Part shown: positions 37,401 to 48,900 of the stretch, one piece after another
Position numbering within the stretch: the stretch's first letter is position 1
Layout of the letters: each line of letters opens with the position of its first letter
Assembly: GCA_032358165.1 (NCBI GenBank)
Contig: JAALGY010000023.1
Span: 2,852,001 to 2,916,000 of the forward strand
Length of the DNA: 64,000 nt
Direction: 5' to 3'
From: Diplosphaera chodatii
Taxonomy: Eukaryota; Chlorophyta; Trebouxiophyceae; Prasiolales; Stichococcaceae
Made by a program: the position numbers and the translations under genes
Notes under the pieces: model-generated
What the model was told of the DNA's origin: nothing
What the model saw: the letters and a program-made list of their open reading frames with translations, nothing else
Databases searched by the model: none

Positions 37401-38447
37401 GGAGCCGCTGATGCAAATCCCGCGAGGCAGATCTGGGCCAGATGCCCATTCTCGGATGAGGCAGACAGGCACAACGACAGTAGGCGAGACACACATGACC
37501 TGATTGCACAGCAGCAAGCTGCAGCCACCACGATGTAGCTGAAACTGACCACCTTCTACCGGACTGGCATTCAAGAGGCTCAGATGGCAATGGCTCGAGG
37601 CTGCGAAAAGGGCAGGTCTGAGGGTGCACACTCGGGACCAGGTAGGTAACTGAACAGCCCAACCGACCCGATGCGCATTTAAAATTTGGGACATAGCCCG
37701 TGCGGTGCTGTTTCTGTCGGGCTGCAGGAACTCAGCAGCCAGAAGCCACGAGACACGATGCATTGAAGAGCGAAGTGTCCGACACTTCACTCATGCGTGC
37801 GTGGCCATCGACCGACAACAAGACGACACGTACGCTGCCGGCTCCATCTCAAACGCCAGAACACTCTGGACCTGCGTTCAAGGGTACTTTAGACGCAGGC
37901 GCTCATGCACAACGTGCAGTGTCCCACGAAGGCCTGCAAGCGTCGAGCTCGTTATGTATGTATGTAGATAGGGCGGCTACCAGCTCGGGATGCCAGCTCT
38001 TGCACAGCGGATGGCGCACCAATCTGGTCCACAATTCAACTCGTATCTGATAACGTTCATACAATGGAACGCATGAATAGGACATCGCATAGCTCGCTTG
38101 CGCGACCCGAAGTGAGGCAGGTGCTCAGATCGCTCCACAACCCAGTGAACGGGACAACCACGCCAGTAACGACGCAGTTGATTGCGAGAGCATATGATAC
38201 TGCAAATGATAGCTGAAGGCTGTCGGCGTAACAGAGTGGCAACAAGCGCGGCTGGTGTGGTCCCAGCAGGACTGTCGGGCGAGACGGTATCTGTGAAAAC
38301 CGCCGAAATAGGGTAGACAAGAGACCACATCATCGTTCAGGCCCTCCTCAGCAGGATTTGATGCTTTGGCGGCGGTGTTGAGCTGAACAACGTGCGCGCA
38401 CCTCCCAAGAAGGCCAGCAGGTACAACAAGCACAGGAGCGCGGCCAT
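34472..38447 (-). CDS. Secreted Cys-rich protein with tandem disintegrin-like modules
   Basis: Ten exons on the minus strand: 38402-38447, 37085-37149, 36400-36837, 36017-36154, 35702-35809, 35405-35500, 35170-35271, 34945-35040, 34738-34875 and 34472-34621, giving 458 residues in phase. Exon 1 supplies a signal peptide (MAALLCLLYLLAFLG). Exons 2-3 encode an N-terminal domain with paired cysteines (AAGCNSDCNKLL, KCGSGTAGVLIY). Exons 4-10 then each encode one module of about 32-46 residues with the pattern GxCD-x-x-x-x-CDG-x5-CP, for example CDVPDRCDGTSVECP, CDLPDTCDGIANDCP and CDAPELCDGDSAECTPP. This pattern is that of the disintegrin/ADAM Cys-rich fold. No metalloprotease HExxH is present. 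The protein is probably extracellular (cell wall or matrix). The 1.25-kb first intron could hide another exon, so the link of exon 1 to exon 2 is inferred from phase and signal quality. Confidence 0.75.
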
Positions 38448-39209
38448 CGTCCAGCCGCCGGTCGGTTCTCTGACAGCTGCAATGTTGCGGGAAGCGCAAG
38501 GACTATGTTGCGTTTTGTTTTGGAGCACTGGGTGGAACGGATTTATGTCCGCTTAGTGGCCCGCGCAGGCGTGTGTGCCTTCTCGGGACGAACACTCTAA
38601 GACAGTGATGCGAATCCGACCCTGCTGAGCTTCAGTCGGGCACCCTTTCAGTGCTGACTGGCAGCCAAACAGGCCCCACCGGAGCGAGTGTGCCCCACAA
38701 TGGCTGTTGGGGTGGCCATGTAACAGCACAGCCAGTGATACTGTGGTGCACGATGATTGAGCAGTCGTGCCTTCGTGCTTGAGTTACACATGCGTGCATC
38801 ATGCATCTAGTCAGCTCTGCTTACCGCCGTAAAGTTTCTCGTTCAAGCATTGCGTCGAGTGCAACATCCGGAGCATGCATGTGCTACAATGAGGCTTGTG
38901 TCAGCACTCCGCAAGACCGCTGCATCAAGAACCAACGCTATAATTGTTTGAAGACGATTGGACCATCGATGTCCTGGGCGGCAGGAGCCAGCAAATTGCC
39001 GCCACAGTCCTAAAAATGCAGTGTGGCCGCGTCCTGACTTGCCTCAACAGATTCTTTTTGGGCGACCCAACAGAGTCGACACGACAGCTACCTCGCACTG
39101 CTGCTGCTTACGCAGCGCCCTGCAGGGACAAGAGTAGGTTCTCCCCACATGCGTGCTGCTGTGCACCGGCGCAAGGCCCTTTGCCTCATCAGCTGAACCT
39201 CCTAAACCC
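38448..39209. other. Intergenic region between two minus-strand genes
   Basis: This is the 5' flank of the disintegrin-like gene and the 3' flank of the B12D-like gene. I see no supported exon, repeat or RNA gene. Confidence 0.45.
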
Positions 39210-39512
39210 TCACAGCTTTGCCGCCGCCTCCTCCTGCCGCTGCTCCATGTTCTTCCACGAGTCGGGCTTGCCGTGGATATGGCCAAAGTTGCGGAGCAGG
39301 CCAGAGGTGCCATAGGAATCCGACTGCCGCTTCATGGCCTCGCCGTACGCGTCATCGTAGTCTTGCCGCCTGTCCTTGCGGATGTAGATGGCGGGGTTGG
39401 TCATGAGGTTGCGCGTGATGGAGTAGCCGCAGATGCCGACTGCCAGGCCGATCGCCACAAACAGCGGGGACACCTCTGGCTTGATCCACTTGAACGCCTG
39501 GCCCCTGGCCAT
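39210..39512 (-). CDS. B12D / complex I MLRQ-subunit-like protein
   Basis: A single open exon of 101 codons on the minus strand. The start at 39512 gives MARGQAFKWIKPEVSPLF, matching the usual short N-terminus of the family. It is followed by one membrane helix (VAIGLAVGICGY), the conserved segment SITRNLMTNPAIYIRKDRR, and a tail ending YGTSGLLRNFGHIHG plus a charged helix. The frame is open upstream to 39698, but that extension has no family resemblance. Plant B12D and animal NDUFA4-type (MLRQ) proteins sit in the mitochondrial inner membrane and associate with respiratory complexes. At 100 residues it is in the normal range. Confidence 0.8.
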   Translation of the reverse strand: MARGQAFKWIKPEVSPLFVAIGLAVGICGYSITRNLMTNPAIYIRKDRRQDYDDAYGEAMKRQSDSYGTSGLLRNFGHIHGKPDSWKNMEQRQEEAAAKL

Positions 39513-39943
39513 ATTGCCACAGCCGTGCGCAATGGGATGCCCTGTGCTCGGATCCTCCTGAAGCGCCGCAACCGCGCCAGCTGCCTCAAATGCGTCCCTG
39601 CAGTTTCTCCAGTTGACGTTCACAGCAAGAACTCTTTGGGCTGATACTGCAGAGTGGTGCGGACTCAGCAGATTGGGCCGAGAAGGCGACCGGGACACTC
39701 AGCGCATGACGTCTGGCAAGCATTCCCCGACCTTTCTCTCAATGGGTGGGTGCCGGCACAGATGGGACACCACGCTCCCGTTCGAAAATAAAGGGTATGC
39801 ACAGAAGATGTAGCCCCGTCACGTAGCCCCGTCACGAAACGTCACACCTGTGTGCCAACGACCCAACGTTGCACTTGCTGTTGAGCTCCCAAAATGTCGT
39901 CGCCCCCAAGGGGCAGCTTGCAGCACATTGCTTGTTGCTCCCA
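39513..39943. other. Intergenic region between B12D-like gene and HRQ1
   Basis: This is the 5' flank of the B12D-like gene and the 3' flank of the helicase gene. A 14-nt duplication CCCCGTCACGTAGC/CCCCGTCACGAAAC is visible near 39813-39841. Nothing else is supported. Confidence 0.45.
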
Positions 39944-42900
39944 CTAGTCTAGCTGCCCACTGCCGCGACTGCCCTCCCCATTCCCGGAGGACGCCCTTGC
40001 TGACAAGTCTTCCTGCTGCCGCTGTTCCTCAGCCTCCGACGCAGCGGCACGCTCAGCCTCGGCCTTCAGCGTCACCTCCAGCACCACAAGTGCTGACTCC
40101 TGCGCAGTGATGATATGATCCATCATGCGGCTATCACTGGCCAGGATATGTCACCACATTATTTGGTTTGACGCGGCAAGAACACAGCATGAGTAACAAA
40201 ACACCAGTTTGCCCATGCACTCTTAGTGCCAGTGCTGCTTGTCGATAAGGTGCCCAAGAGCCCTGAAACCTCCACACAGCAGGCCACCTTGCTGATGACG
40301 GCGTTGTACTCGCCGCACTCCGTGTGCTGAACGCACCCCGGGCACCCGGTGTCGGGCAGGCACCCGCACCCCCGGATCAGCTCCATCGCCCGCTGCATCA
40401 GCGTCGTGAACAGCGGCGCCGCCTGCGCACAGAGAAAATATACATACTGCCATGCTGCTGCCACAGAGTTGGTGCCGTCAGGTCAGGACCCTTGCAGTCA
40501 CTCCTGTGAGAAGGGACTGATGGGAGAGGCCATTCTGACAGCTGTCTCGACATCACCACGACAGCACAAGCCAGCTCAACAGGGCGAAAGCTACCTGGCC
40601 GGCGAGGCCGATGCCGCCGGGGTGGGTGTCGTACACCAGCAGGCGCTCCGGGCGGTAGCGGCTGTCGTACGGGTTGTCGCACTCGGTCTGCATGTCGCCC
40701 GCCGCGCACCTGCGCCATACACGACATCACGCTCAGCTCAGCCTGTCCCGTGGCGGGAGCTGCAACCTACAGCTTTGTAGTGGTCACAAGGTGCACTCAA
40801 GCACGGCACGGTGCCCAGTGCATATGCAAAGCCGATGCTGCCTGCAGCCTGCAGTCCGGGTGCATCACACCACTCAGAGAAGGGCCCACGCAATGTGACA
40901 TGGTCGTGCTGGGCACTCAAGCAGAAAGGGGTGCTGCGTCCTCACATGATGTATGCGGGCAGCACGTTCAGCACTGCATGCGAGGCAGCGTGCAGGCCGT
41001 CCCTGAACGGCAGACCAGCCGCCTTCACAGCGGCTCTCGCTGTTGGCGGCACCCTGATGTATGCCGCCTGCAGGACGTACACTACTTATCACAAGCCGGA
41101 TCTAATATAACACCTCGCATCGAGATGGACAGGATGCTTGATGAAGCATGCTGAAAGCCAGGACTGCAGGACAACTCACGATGCGCTCTCACACTTGTGA
41201 GGAGAACTCCAGCCAGCAGTGCGAATGTCGAACCAAGCTGGTGCATATCCAGAGCAGAGGACAATGACCGCTGCCACGCTTGACGAGCATGGTAGCAACC
41301 GGACACAGTCACTCAGGTCGAACCACAGCATCGTCCACCTGCGTGGTGAACTGCACGTCGGGCAGGAACAGGTCCACGGTGTCGAACACCTCGCCGGAGC
41401 CGTGCCAGATGCGGTGGAAGCCCAGCCAGCGGTTGGTGACCTCGCACGGGGCGCACACCGCGCTGGTGGCCGCGTGCTGCCGCGCCGCCGGCTGCAACCA
41501 TGAGCTGTGCAGTCGGTTGTAGCGCAACAGATGTGCGGCAACGATCAGCAGCAATGCCTCACCCTCACGCTACAAACACTGCCAGCGCCCAGTGAGCATA
41601 TTGCAACTAGCAGCTTGCCAGAGGGTGAACGAAACGCTACCAACAACTCGGCATGTCCTGCCCCTGCTGCTCTGCGCAACACAGCAGGGTTGCCGCTCAC
41701 GTTGTGGGGCAGCAGCGCGCGGCCGCCGATGACGTGGACGTCGCAGAAGTCGCGCGTCTTGGTGTAGTACTTCAGGTCCGCCGGTCGCACCACCGCCAGC
41801 CGCTCGCCCAAGTCCAGCCGCTTGCACAGGTAGGTGCGCCCCTGGCAGACGTTCGGCATTGAAGTTTAGGGTCAATCCACTGCTGTACATCATCAGATGA
41901 ACTTTCAGCCAGACACTCGCCAGCTGCCGCTTGAGTGACACACCTGGAGTCAAGCCTGTGCACACCTGGAACATGTACACCGCTCCATCGTACACCTCGT
42001 AGAACGCCTTGCTGGCCTCGATCTCCTCCATCACCTCGCCATTTGCGGCCTCGTTCACGATGGCAAAGCGCTCGGGGTCGATGGCCCGCAGGCTGACCTG
42101 CACACCCGCAAGCAGCTGCAGGTTGATGCCAGAAGACCAAGAAGCCTCGAAATGATGCTGCCCACTAACATGTAAACAATACACAATACAGTGTCCAGTC
42201 AACACAGGTTACTCTGCCGGGAAGCATCAGCAGCTAGGCTGCTACTGTTGAGTGAGCTTGCTATGTGCATTCGATGGGCTGTGCAGCAGGCAGGCACCTG
42301 TGACGCTGGGCTGTCTTGTGGCCCAGTGTAGTGCCAGGCGTCGGTGTCCATCGCATGCGGGTGCCGGGTGACCACACCTGAGCGCCACGACGACACGCTG
42401 ACCAGGGACTATGTCGTACTGTACCATGGTGGCAAGATCAATGCTGATTTGATACCAGATGGCTTTGAGCAGTCATCCTCGAGTTGAGGACCATTCCGGA
42501 GCAAAGGGCTACCTGCTGCGGACAGCGAGGCGAGCACTGGGTCGAGGTTGCTGCCAAACACGGCCTCGTCCTCGCCGGGCAGGATGGCCGTCTCCAGGGC
42601 CGCGCATGCTACATGCTGCTCCAGCAGCAGCATGTTGCTGGGGTCGATCTGCACCGCAAAAGGCATGGACACCTCAGCAGCACGTCAGATACCTCCTCTC
42701 TCGCAACGATGATGTTGCCTGCTTTGCTGATGGCGAATGTGCAAATGCGACTGGCAACAGGTGCACCTAGTAGAGTAGGCGGACGGTGCACCTGGGCGGA
42801 CTCGATGGGGCGGCCAAACAGGCGCGCAGGGGCGTTCATGAAGAACTGGTCCAGGGGGCCATCGAAGGCGATGTAGATGGAGGCGCTGGCCTTCTGCCGC

Positions 42901-45900
42901 CGCCCCGCCCGTCCCGCCTGCAGATGCGACAAGCCAAACCCTCATCAGATGCCCCTGTACAGTCAATCCCCGAAACATCTTGCGAATATTGGGAGTGTGC
43001 AAGGGCAGAACAGAAGCACAGCATCCCTGCCTGGGAGTTGCATGTACACACCAGGACCCTTGTGCGAAGACAGCTCGGTGACATCTCCAATGAGATGAAA
43101 GGTACACCAGACAGTCGATGCACAAACATCTGAACACACGCAGTCATTTCCTGAGCAGGCATGCGTTCTTGACACAGGCAAGGACCTGACGCACTTGGGC
43201 CTCCATGCAGGAAGCACATGGACGCTGTGATGCCTCAAATCCAGAACCCCAACCTGTTGCCACAGGGAGGCGATGGAGCCGGGGAAGCCCAGGTGCAGCG
43301 TGACGTCCAGGCTGCCGATGTCGACGCCCAGCTCCATGGCGTTGGTGGCCGCCACGCCCCACAGCTCCCCCTCCAGCAGCGCCTTCTCGATCTCCCGCCG
43401 CTCCTGCAGCACAGCAAGGCTGCAGAGTCGATATCCTTCCAGTCATGTGCAATGACCATACGCCCCACAGCCCCCTCCAGCAGCGCGTCCTCAATCTCCC
43501 GCCGCTCCTGAGGCGCGTGCGGAATGGCCACGTCAGTTGACACCCTGCTTCTCTCTATGCCGAGTCACTGCTGCCGCTGCTGAATCTTGTCTGTTTGCCG
43601 GCATCCTGATGCTGCTATAGCCAGGCTGCTCCGCTGCCGCCGTTCTGCCAAGGGGACTTTGAGGCACCGGACGGCTCGGACCCTCACCTGGGGGCTGTAG
43701 CCGGCGCGGTAGACGGAGATGGTGTCGGTGAGGTGGGGCGCCGTGTCCCGCAGCGTCTCCCGCGTGTACGCCGTCACCAGCTCGCACAGCTTGCGCGTCT
43801 TGCAGAACGCCAGCGTGCGCAGCCCGTGCTGCACGCACTCCGCCTGCACCGGCATGCAGGGTTTAGGTGCGGACACACAGATGTGTTCCTGCAATCATCA
43901 TGGTGCACACACCATGGGCAGCTGCTCCATCCTGAGACAGTCTATCGAAAATGGGTACACACTGTGGTCTGTAGAGAGTGGATCGAGCGCCGTACTGGGC
44001 ACATGCAGATCAGGGGCCGCAGGAATGAGACAGATGATGTCATTTAGTTTTATTGGTGCTAATTTCAGCACGGACCAGCAGGAGGCTGAGCTCCACGATG
44101 GGGCTGCTGCGGCGCTCGTCGGCGGGGATGCCCATGGGGCCGCACCGCTCCCGCCACTCCGCCCCCGGCAGCCGCTTCGCCAGCGGCGCCCCCTCTGCAT
44201 CCGCCGGATCCACCACTTCCTGCAGCAGTCGCGGCTGATTGAGGGAACTCCGCATGGGAAGTTGCTCGCTGTTGACACATTTTCGTGCAGGGCACTTTTC
44301 CGTACAGGGCAGACAGGCGAGGAGGGGACAGGACATGAGGCACCCCTCGCCTGCTGCATGTCGCGTTCGGGTGCTCTGTGGGCGGCTGCGGAGCCTGCCG
44401 CGGCTGGTGTGCCCGCTGCAGGCAGCGAAGGCCGGCTGCTGGGGCGTGCGGTCGCTGCTGGCGGCTGAGCTTCCGGGGCAGCGCTGCCATACAGGCTTTT
44501 GTCGGTGGTGCCGGCGCCGTCCGGCTGGAACATCGTGTTCAGGCGCGGGCCGCGGCGGATGATGCCCCGCTCCCCATCGCCGCTGCCGAAGGGGCCTGCC
44601 CAGAATGCTGACCGAGGTTGCCACTCAGCCCGAAGCACAGCCTGCCTCATAGATGCTACACTGACATATATCTGCAATCCCAGCTGAACCACGGCGTGTG
44701 ATGGACAGTGTGCCATGACAGCAGCGCACCGTTGCTGTAGGATCGGCCGCGGCCGGCCTTGCCGAACTGGCCCCGCTGCTGTGGAGCAGCCGCCGCAGCC
44801 ACTGCCGCAGCAGCCGCTGCTGTGGACTCTGGGTCCAACACGTTGCCGGGCACCAGCGGGCCCCTCTGTGCTACGGGTGCCTCGGCACCGTGGTCAATGG
44901 CACGGGGCCCAGCGTGGCGGACGGCTTCCTCGGCTTCCTGCTGCCGCTGTTGCTCAGCCTCCCGCTCCGCCTAAAGCACACCTTGCCATGTCAGCTTCTC
45001 ATGCTGAAGTCCCTGGCAAACCCTGGCAGCTGTGGGTCCACCCAGCGGCAACAAAGTGTGCAGGCTGGGACTGTGGGACCCCACCTGCCCAATTGCAAAC
45101 GGGTGTCAATGGGACGAAGGGGCCAGCGCATACAGACCAACATACCTTGGCCTCCTGCTCCATGTTCTTGGCTGCACGCTCAGCAGACGCCAGCAGCAGC
45201 TCGTGTCGCCGCCCCACGGCGGACGCGGCCAGCATGTCGGCCTCGGAGACGCCGGCATTGGGGTTGATCTGGGCCCCCCTGGAGCGCTCCTGATTCGCCT
45301 CCCGCGCATGGTTGCGCTTCCACTCCTTGACCGCGCGCCTGCAGCAGGGAGATTGTGCCTTTTGGGCGCAACAAGCGGGATCGCCGGTCCTGAAATTTGC
45401 TGCTGTTGCTGACATTGACTTTGTGGAAAATCAAAAATGTGCTCATATGGTCAGTACAGCACCTGCATTTTGTGAGCATCGCAGGGTGACGGTCCTTAGG
45501 AATGTTCGATTGTGAGGCGCACACCCACCACTTGCATCCAACCGTGGACAAGACCTGGGGGGTGAGTGGCCACCAACTGTGCGCACTTGCCGATGGCGCC
45601 CTTCATGCGGGCGCGTGCCTCTGTGCGGCTCATGATGGGCATGCCCGCCAGCGGGTTCACCGCGCCACCCGTTCCCGCGCTGCCGCCACCTGCACGGTTT
45701 GATGGCACGCCTTCAGGCTGGCGCCCCGCTGCCCTGCCACTGGCGGGCCACCGTTGCCTCACTGGCAGCTGCTGTAGGGCGACAGCACGTCAGACCGAGA
45801 TCAGCTGCCGCTGCGTTGTGTGGGTGAATGCGCAGCTCTCGACCTCCTCGTCAATGTTGCCCTGCTTCCCATGTTGGTCTGTAGCCTTGCACCGATGAGC

Positions 45901-48900
45901 AGGGTGTGCACCGCAGTGATGCACTGCACAGGCTTTGCAGCAAAACACGTGTGAACAGATGTTATATTGTTACAAAGGGGTGCCAGACTCACCATGGCCG
46001 CCGGTGCCGCTGGCTCGACGGCCGGCCTGCAGCCGCGGCGGGTTCCACAGCACGAAGGTCTTGGGGCCGTGCGGCGAGCCGTCCTCCGACACCACCCTCA
46101 CATCCTCGACCCCTGCACAGCACAGGATGTGGCTTGTCAGCAGACGTGCCGTCACACCAGCAAAGACATGCAGGTGCCTGTTACTCATCGCATGTTGATA
46201 TCAAATTGCTACACCGGGACACGCGACGTTGCGGTTTGTGAAATACCACATCAGAAGGGAAATGATGCAGCGTGCGTGCACCTAGGAGGTTCTGGACGTG
46301 CTGTTGGGGGTTGGCCACTGTTGCGGATGTGACCACGAAGGTGGGGTGCACGTTGTACAGGCGCGAACAGATGCGGCGCAGGCGGCGCAGCACCAGCGCT
46401 GTGTGGCAGCCAAACACGCCCCTGCAGCGCACAAGGGGCAGCCACTAAACTTGCAGCTCCACCAGACAGCAGGTCATACGTGCAAAGTCTGATACAGATG
46501 GCTCAGCTTGACGACTAGCTGCACAGGATGGAACCCCTCCCGTGTTGTAGCCGACCACAACAGCACTGATCGGCCAGCACCCAGCGAGAGACTAGGCATC
46601 AGCTAGGCATGCGTCTCTCTTAATGTAAAGTCTGCGGAGGGCAGGGCACCTGTAGGCGTGGCCCTCGTCGACGACCACGTAGCGCAGGTGGGCCAGCAGG
46701 CGGCCGAAGGTGCGGTGCACCGGCAGGATCGAGCAGTGCAGCATGTCGGGATTGGTGATCAACAGCGCCGCCCGGTCCCGAATCTCCGCACGCTCCCACT
46801 GCAACGGGACAAATCTGAATGCCATCAGTCCTGTGTGATCAGCAGCCCGCCAGGTCCCAGATCTTGAGGCACTGTCACTGTGACAGGCGGACACCCGAAT
46901 GGGAAGAGGTCTGTTGATAGAACTGGGCCCAGTTCGTTGCGTCGGACTCCGTCGGACATTTCGTGGGTGGGCAGGGGCTGTCTGCCTAGCATGGTGACGC
47001 TCTTCAAGCACAAAGGAGTTGAACCTTGGGGGTGTCGCCGTCGTACACATCCACAAAGGGCCGGTCGTCGCCAAAGGCGGCTTCCAGCAGCTGCCGCATT
47101 GCTCGCAGCTGATCCTGAAGCAAAGCACAACACGAGCGCAGCTCAGCAGTGCTGCTGTGACGTTTACCGCAGCAAGCACAGCATGTGCAAGAACCAGCAC
47201 ATGTATCCAGTTTCAAAGACACACACATTGTCCGTGGTGTCAAGGCGCTGCCACCTGTGCCAGGGCCTTGGTGGGGAACATGAACAGGGCGGTGGCGCGG
47301 CGGTCCGCGGCCAGCGCCTCCAGCACCGGCAGCAGGTAGCACAGGCTCTTGCCGGAGGCGGTGGAGGTGGACACCACCACGTGCTGCCCCGAGCGCGCGG
47401 CGTCTACAGCCTGCAGGGTGTGGTGGTTAGGCCAGGATTAGGCCCCAAGTGGCGAGTTCCAGCGGTGCGGCAGCGAGCGTGCGCTGCACATTGCAGGGTC
47501 GTCACAGCCACCAGAGGAGGATGCGCAGCAACAGCTCCAAAAACGACTTACATGATAGGCTCAGCACAGAGGCAACATGATGGAAGCGGCTGTAACGAGC
47601 TTGCTTCGCTCTCTCCGGCCAGCGGAGCAAGCGTGCAGTGCCCACCTGTGCCTGGTGCTCAAACAGCCGTGCGATGCCGCGGGCGGCGAGCGCCCGGTGC
47701 GTGGCGTCCGACAGCGGCTGGTCCGGCTGCCGGTACCTGGGCTCGCGCGCCGGCAGCTGCTCGAAGTGCACCGCCTGCCCCTCGTAGGATGGCCGCTCCT
47801 GCGCAGCAACCCACAAGCAGTGGAATTTCATACCGACTTACTGAGACCGGAACCCAGCTTGCTTCAACGCAAAGTGGAAACCCTGTCTTTGATCTGCAGC
47901 TGACAAGGAGGTGACGCTCTGTGATGGTTGCCGACCATGGTCACACAGTTCCACGAGCCATGTGGCAGAGACTGTAGAACGACCGTTGCAGGTATGTCAG
48001 GCCTGGGTGCTGGTGCAGGCGGGGTCGTGGGCATAGCATGACGCATACCTGCAGGTGCTGCAGGAAGTCGTCTGTGCACATGTGCTCCGTGCTTGTGCAC
48101 GGCGGGTGCTTCTTGTGGACCTGCAGTGGCGGAGTGACATCCGCAAGCTCGGAGCCTTGGCCAGTGCATTGTTCAGAGAGTACGCCAGGACATGGCCGAG
48201 CAGTAGGGGACCGAGCAACATGCGATACCAGAGCGTTCATGCATCATGCAGCACGACCCCAGGGTGATCATGCATTGTGCAGCATGTTGGGAAAGGAAAA
48301 CATGCTCGGAAAGGAAAGCATGCTGTACCTGCGGGGGGCGAGCAGCACGTCGGTACTCGAATGGTCTCTCAGAGCCAATTCCGGGCTGTGCAGCTTCGTC
48401 ATCTGCAACCCACGTGGACGATAACTTGCATCAGTACCATTGATCGGTATCGGACAACAGTGCAGCGCAAGTCCAGGCATCGTGGAAGGTGTAGCTGTCC
48501 TAAACCTTACGCACGCACCAGGTTGTGCAGTTGGGGGCTCAGGCATGGGCGGCAGTGCTGCCCGTGCTGCGTCCAGCACTGCTAGCAGCGACTCCAACGT
48601 GATGCTGCTGGCATCGAAGTCCGTGTGCCACTGCTTCTCCTGCAGTGCACCGTGCACCGAGTCAGTGCATCTGTCCACAAGCCTCAAACATGAGGACTGA
48701 ACTGGGAATAGCACACCGAACCCCACTGTCAATATGCCACTGCAGCACAAAACACGGGTGCGTAGCAGCGCAGCAGGGAGTCTGGTACCTTCAGAGGGTC
48801 AAAATCCATAGGCCGCCACTCCGCTACCTGCTCCGCGCCCTTCCTGCGCTTCCCGCTGCCCGGCACGGCCCGGCCGTCACCCGAGGCAGCCGGCTGCGCC

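Noticed and set aside
41300..41345. Possible frameshift in HRQ1, where a WFDL-like reading appears just after exon 41339-41491
   Set aside because: The GTGGAC donor at 41338 followed by the exon 40946-41067 rebuilds the family sequence ([12 protein letters not shown]), so the WFDL reading is a coincidence inside the intron.
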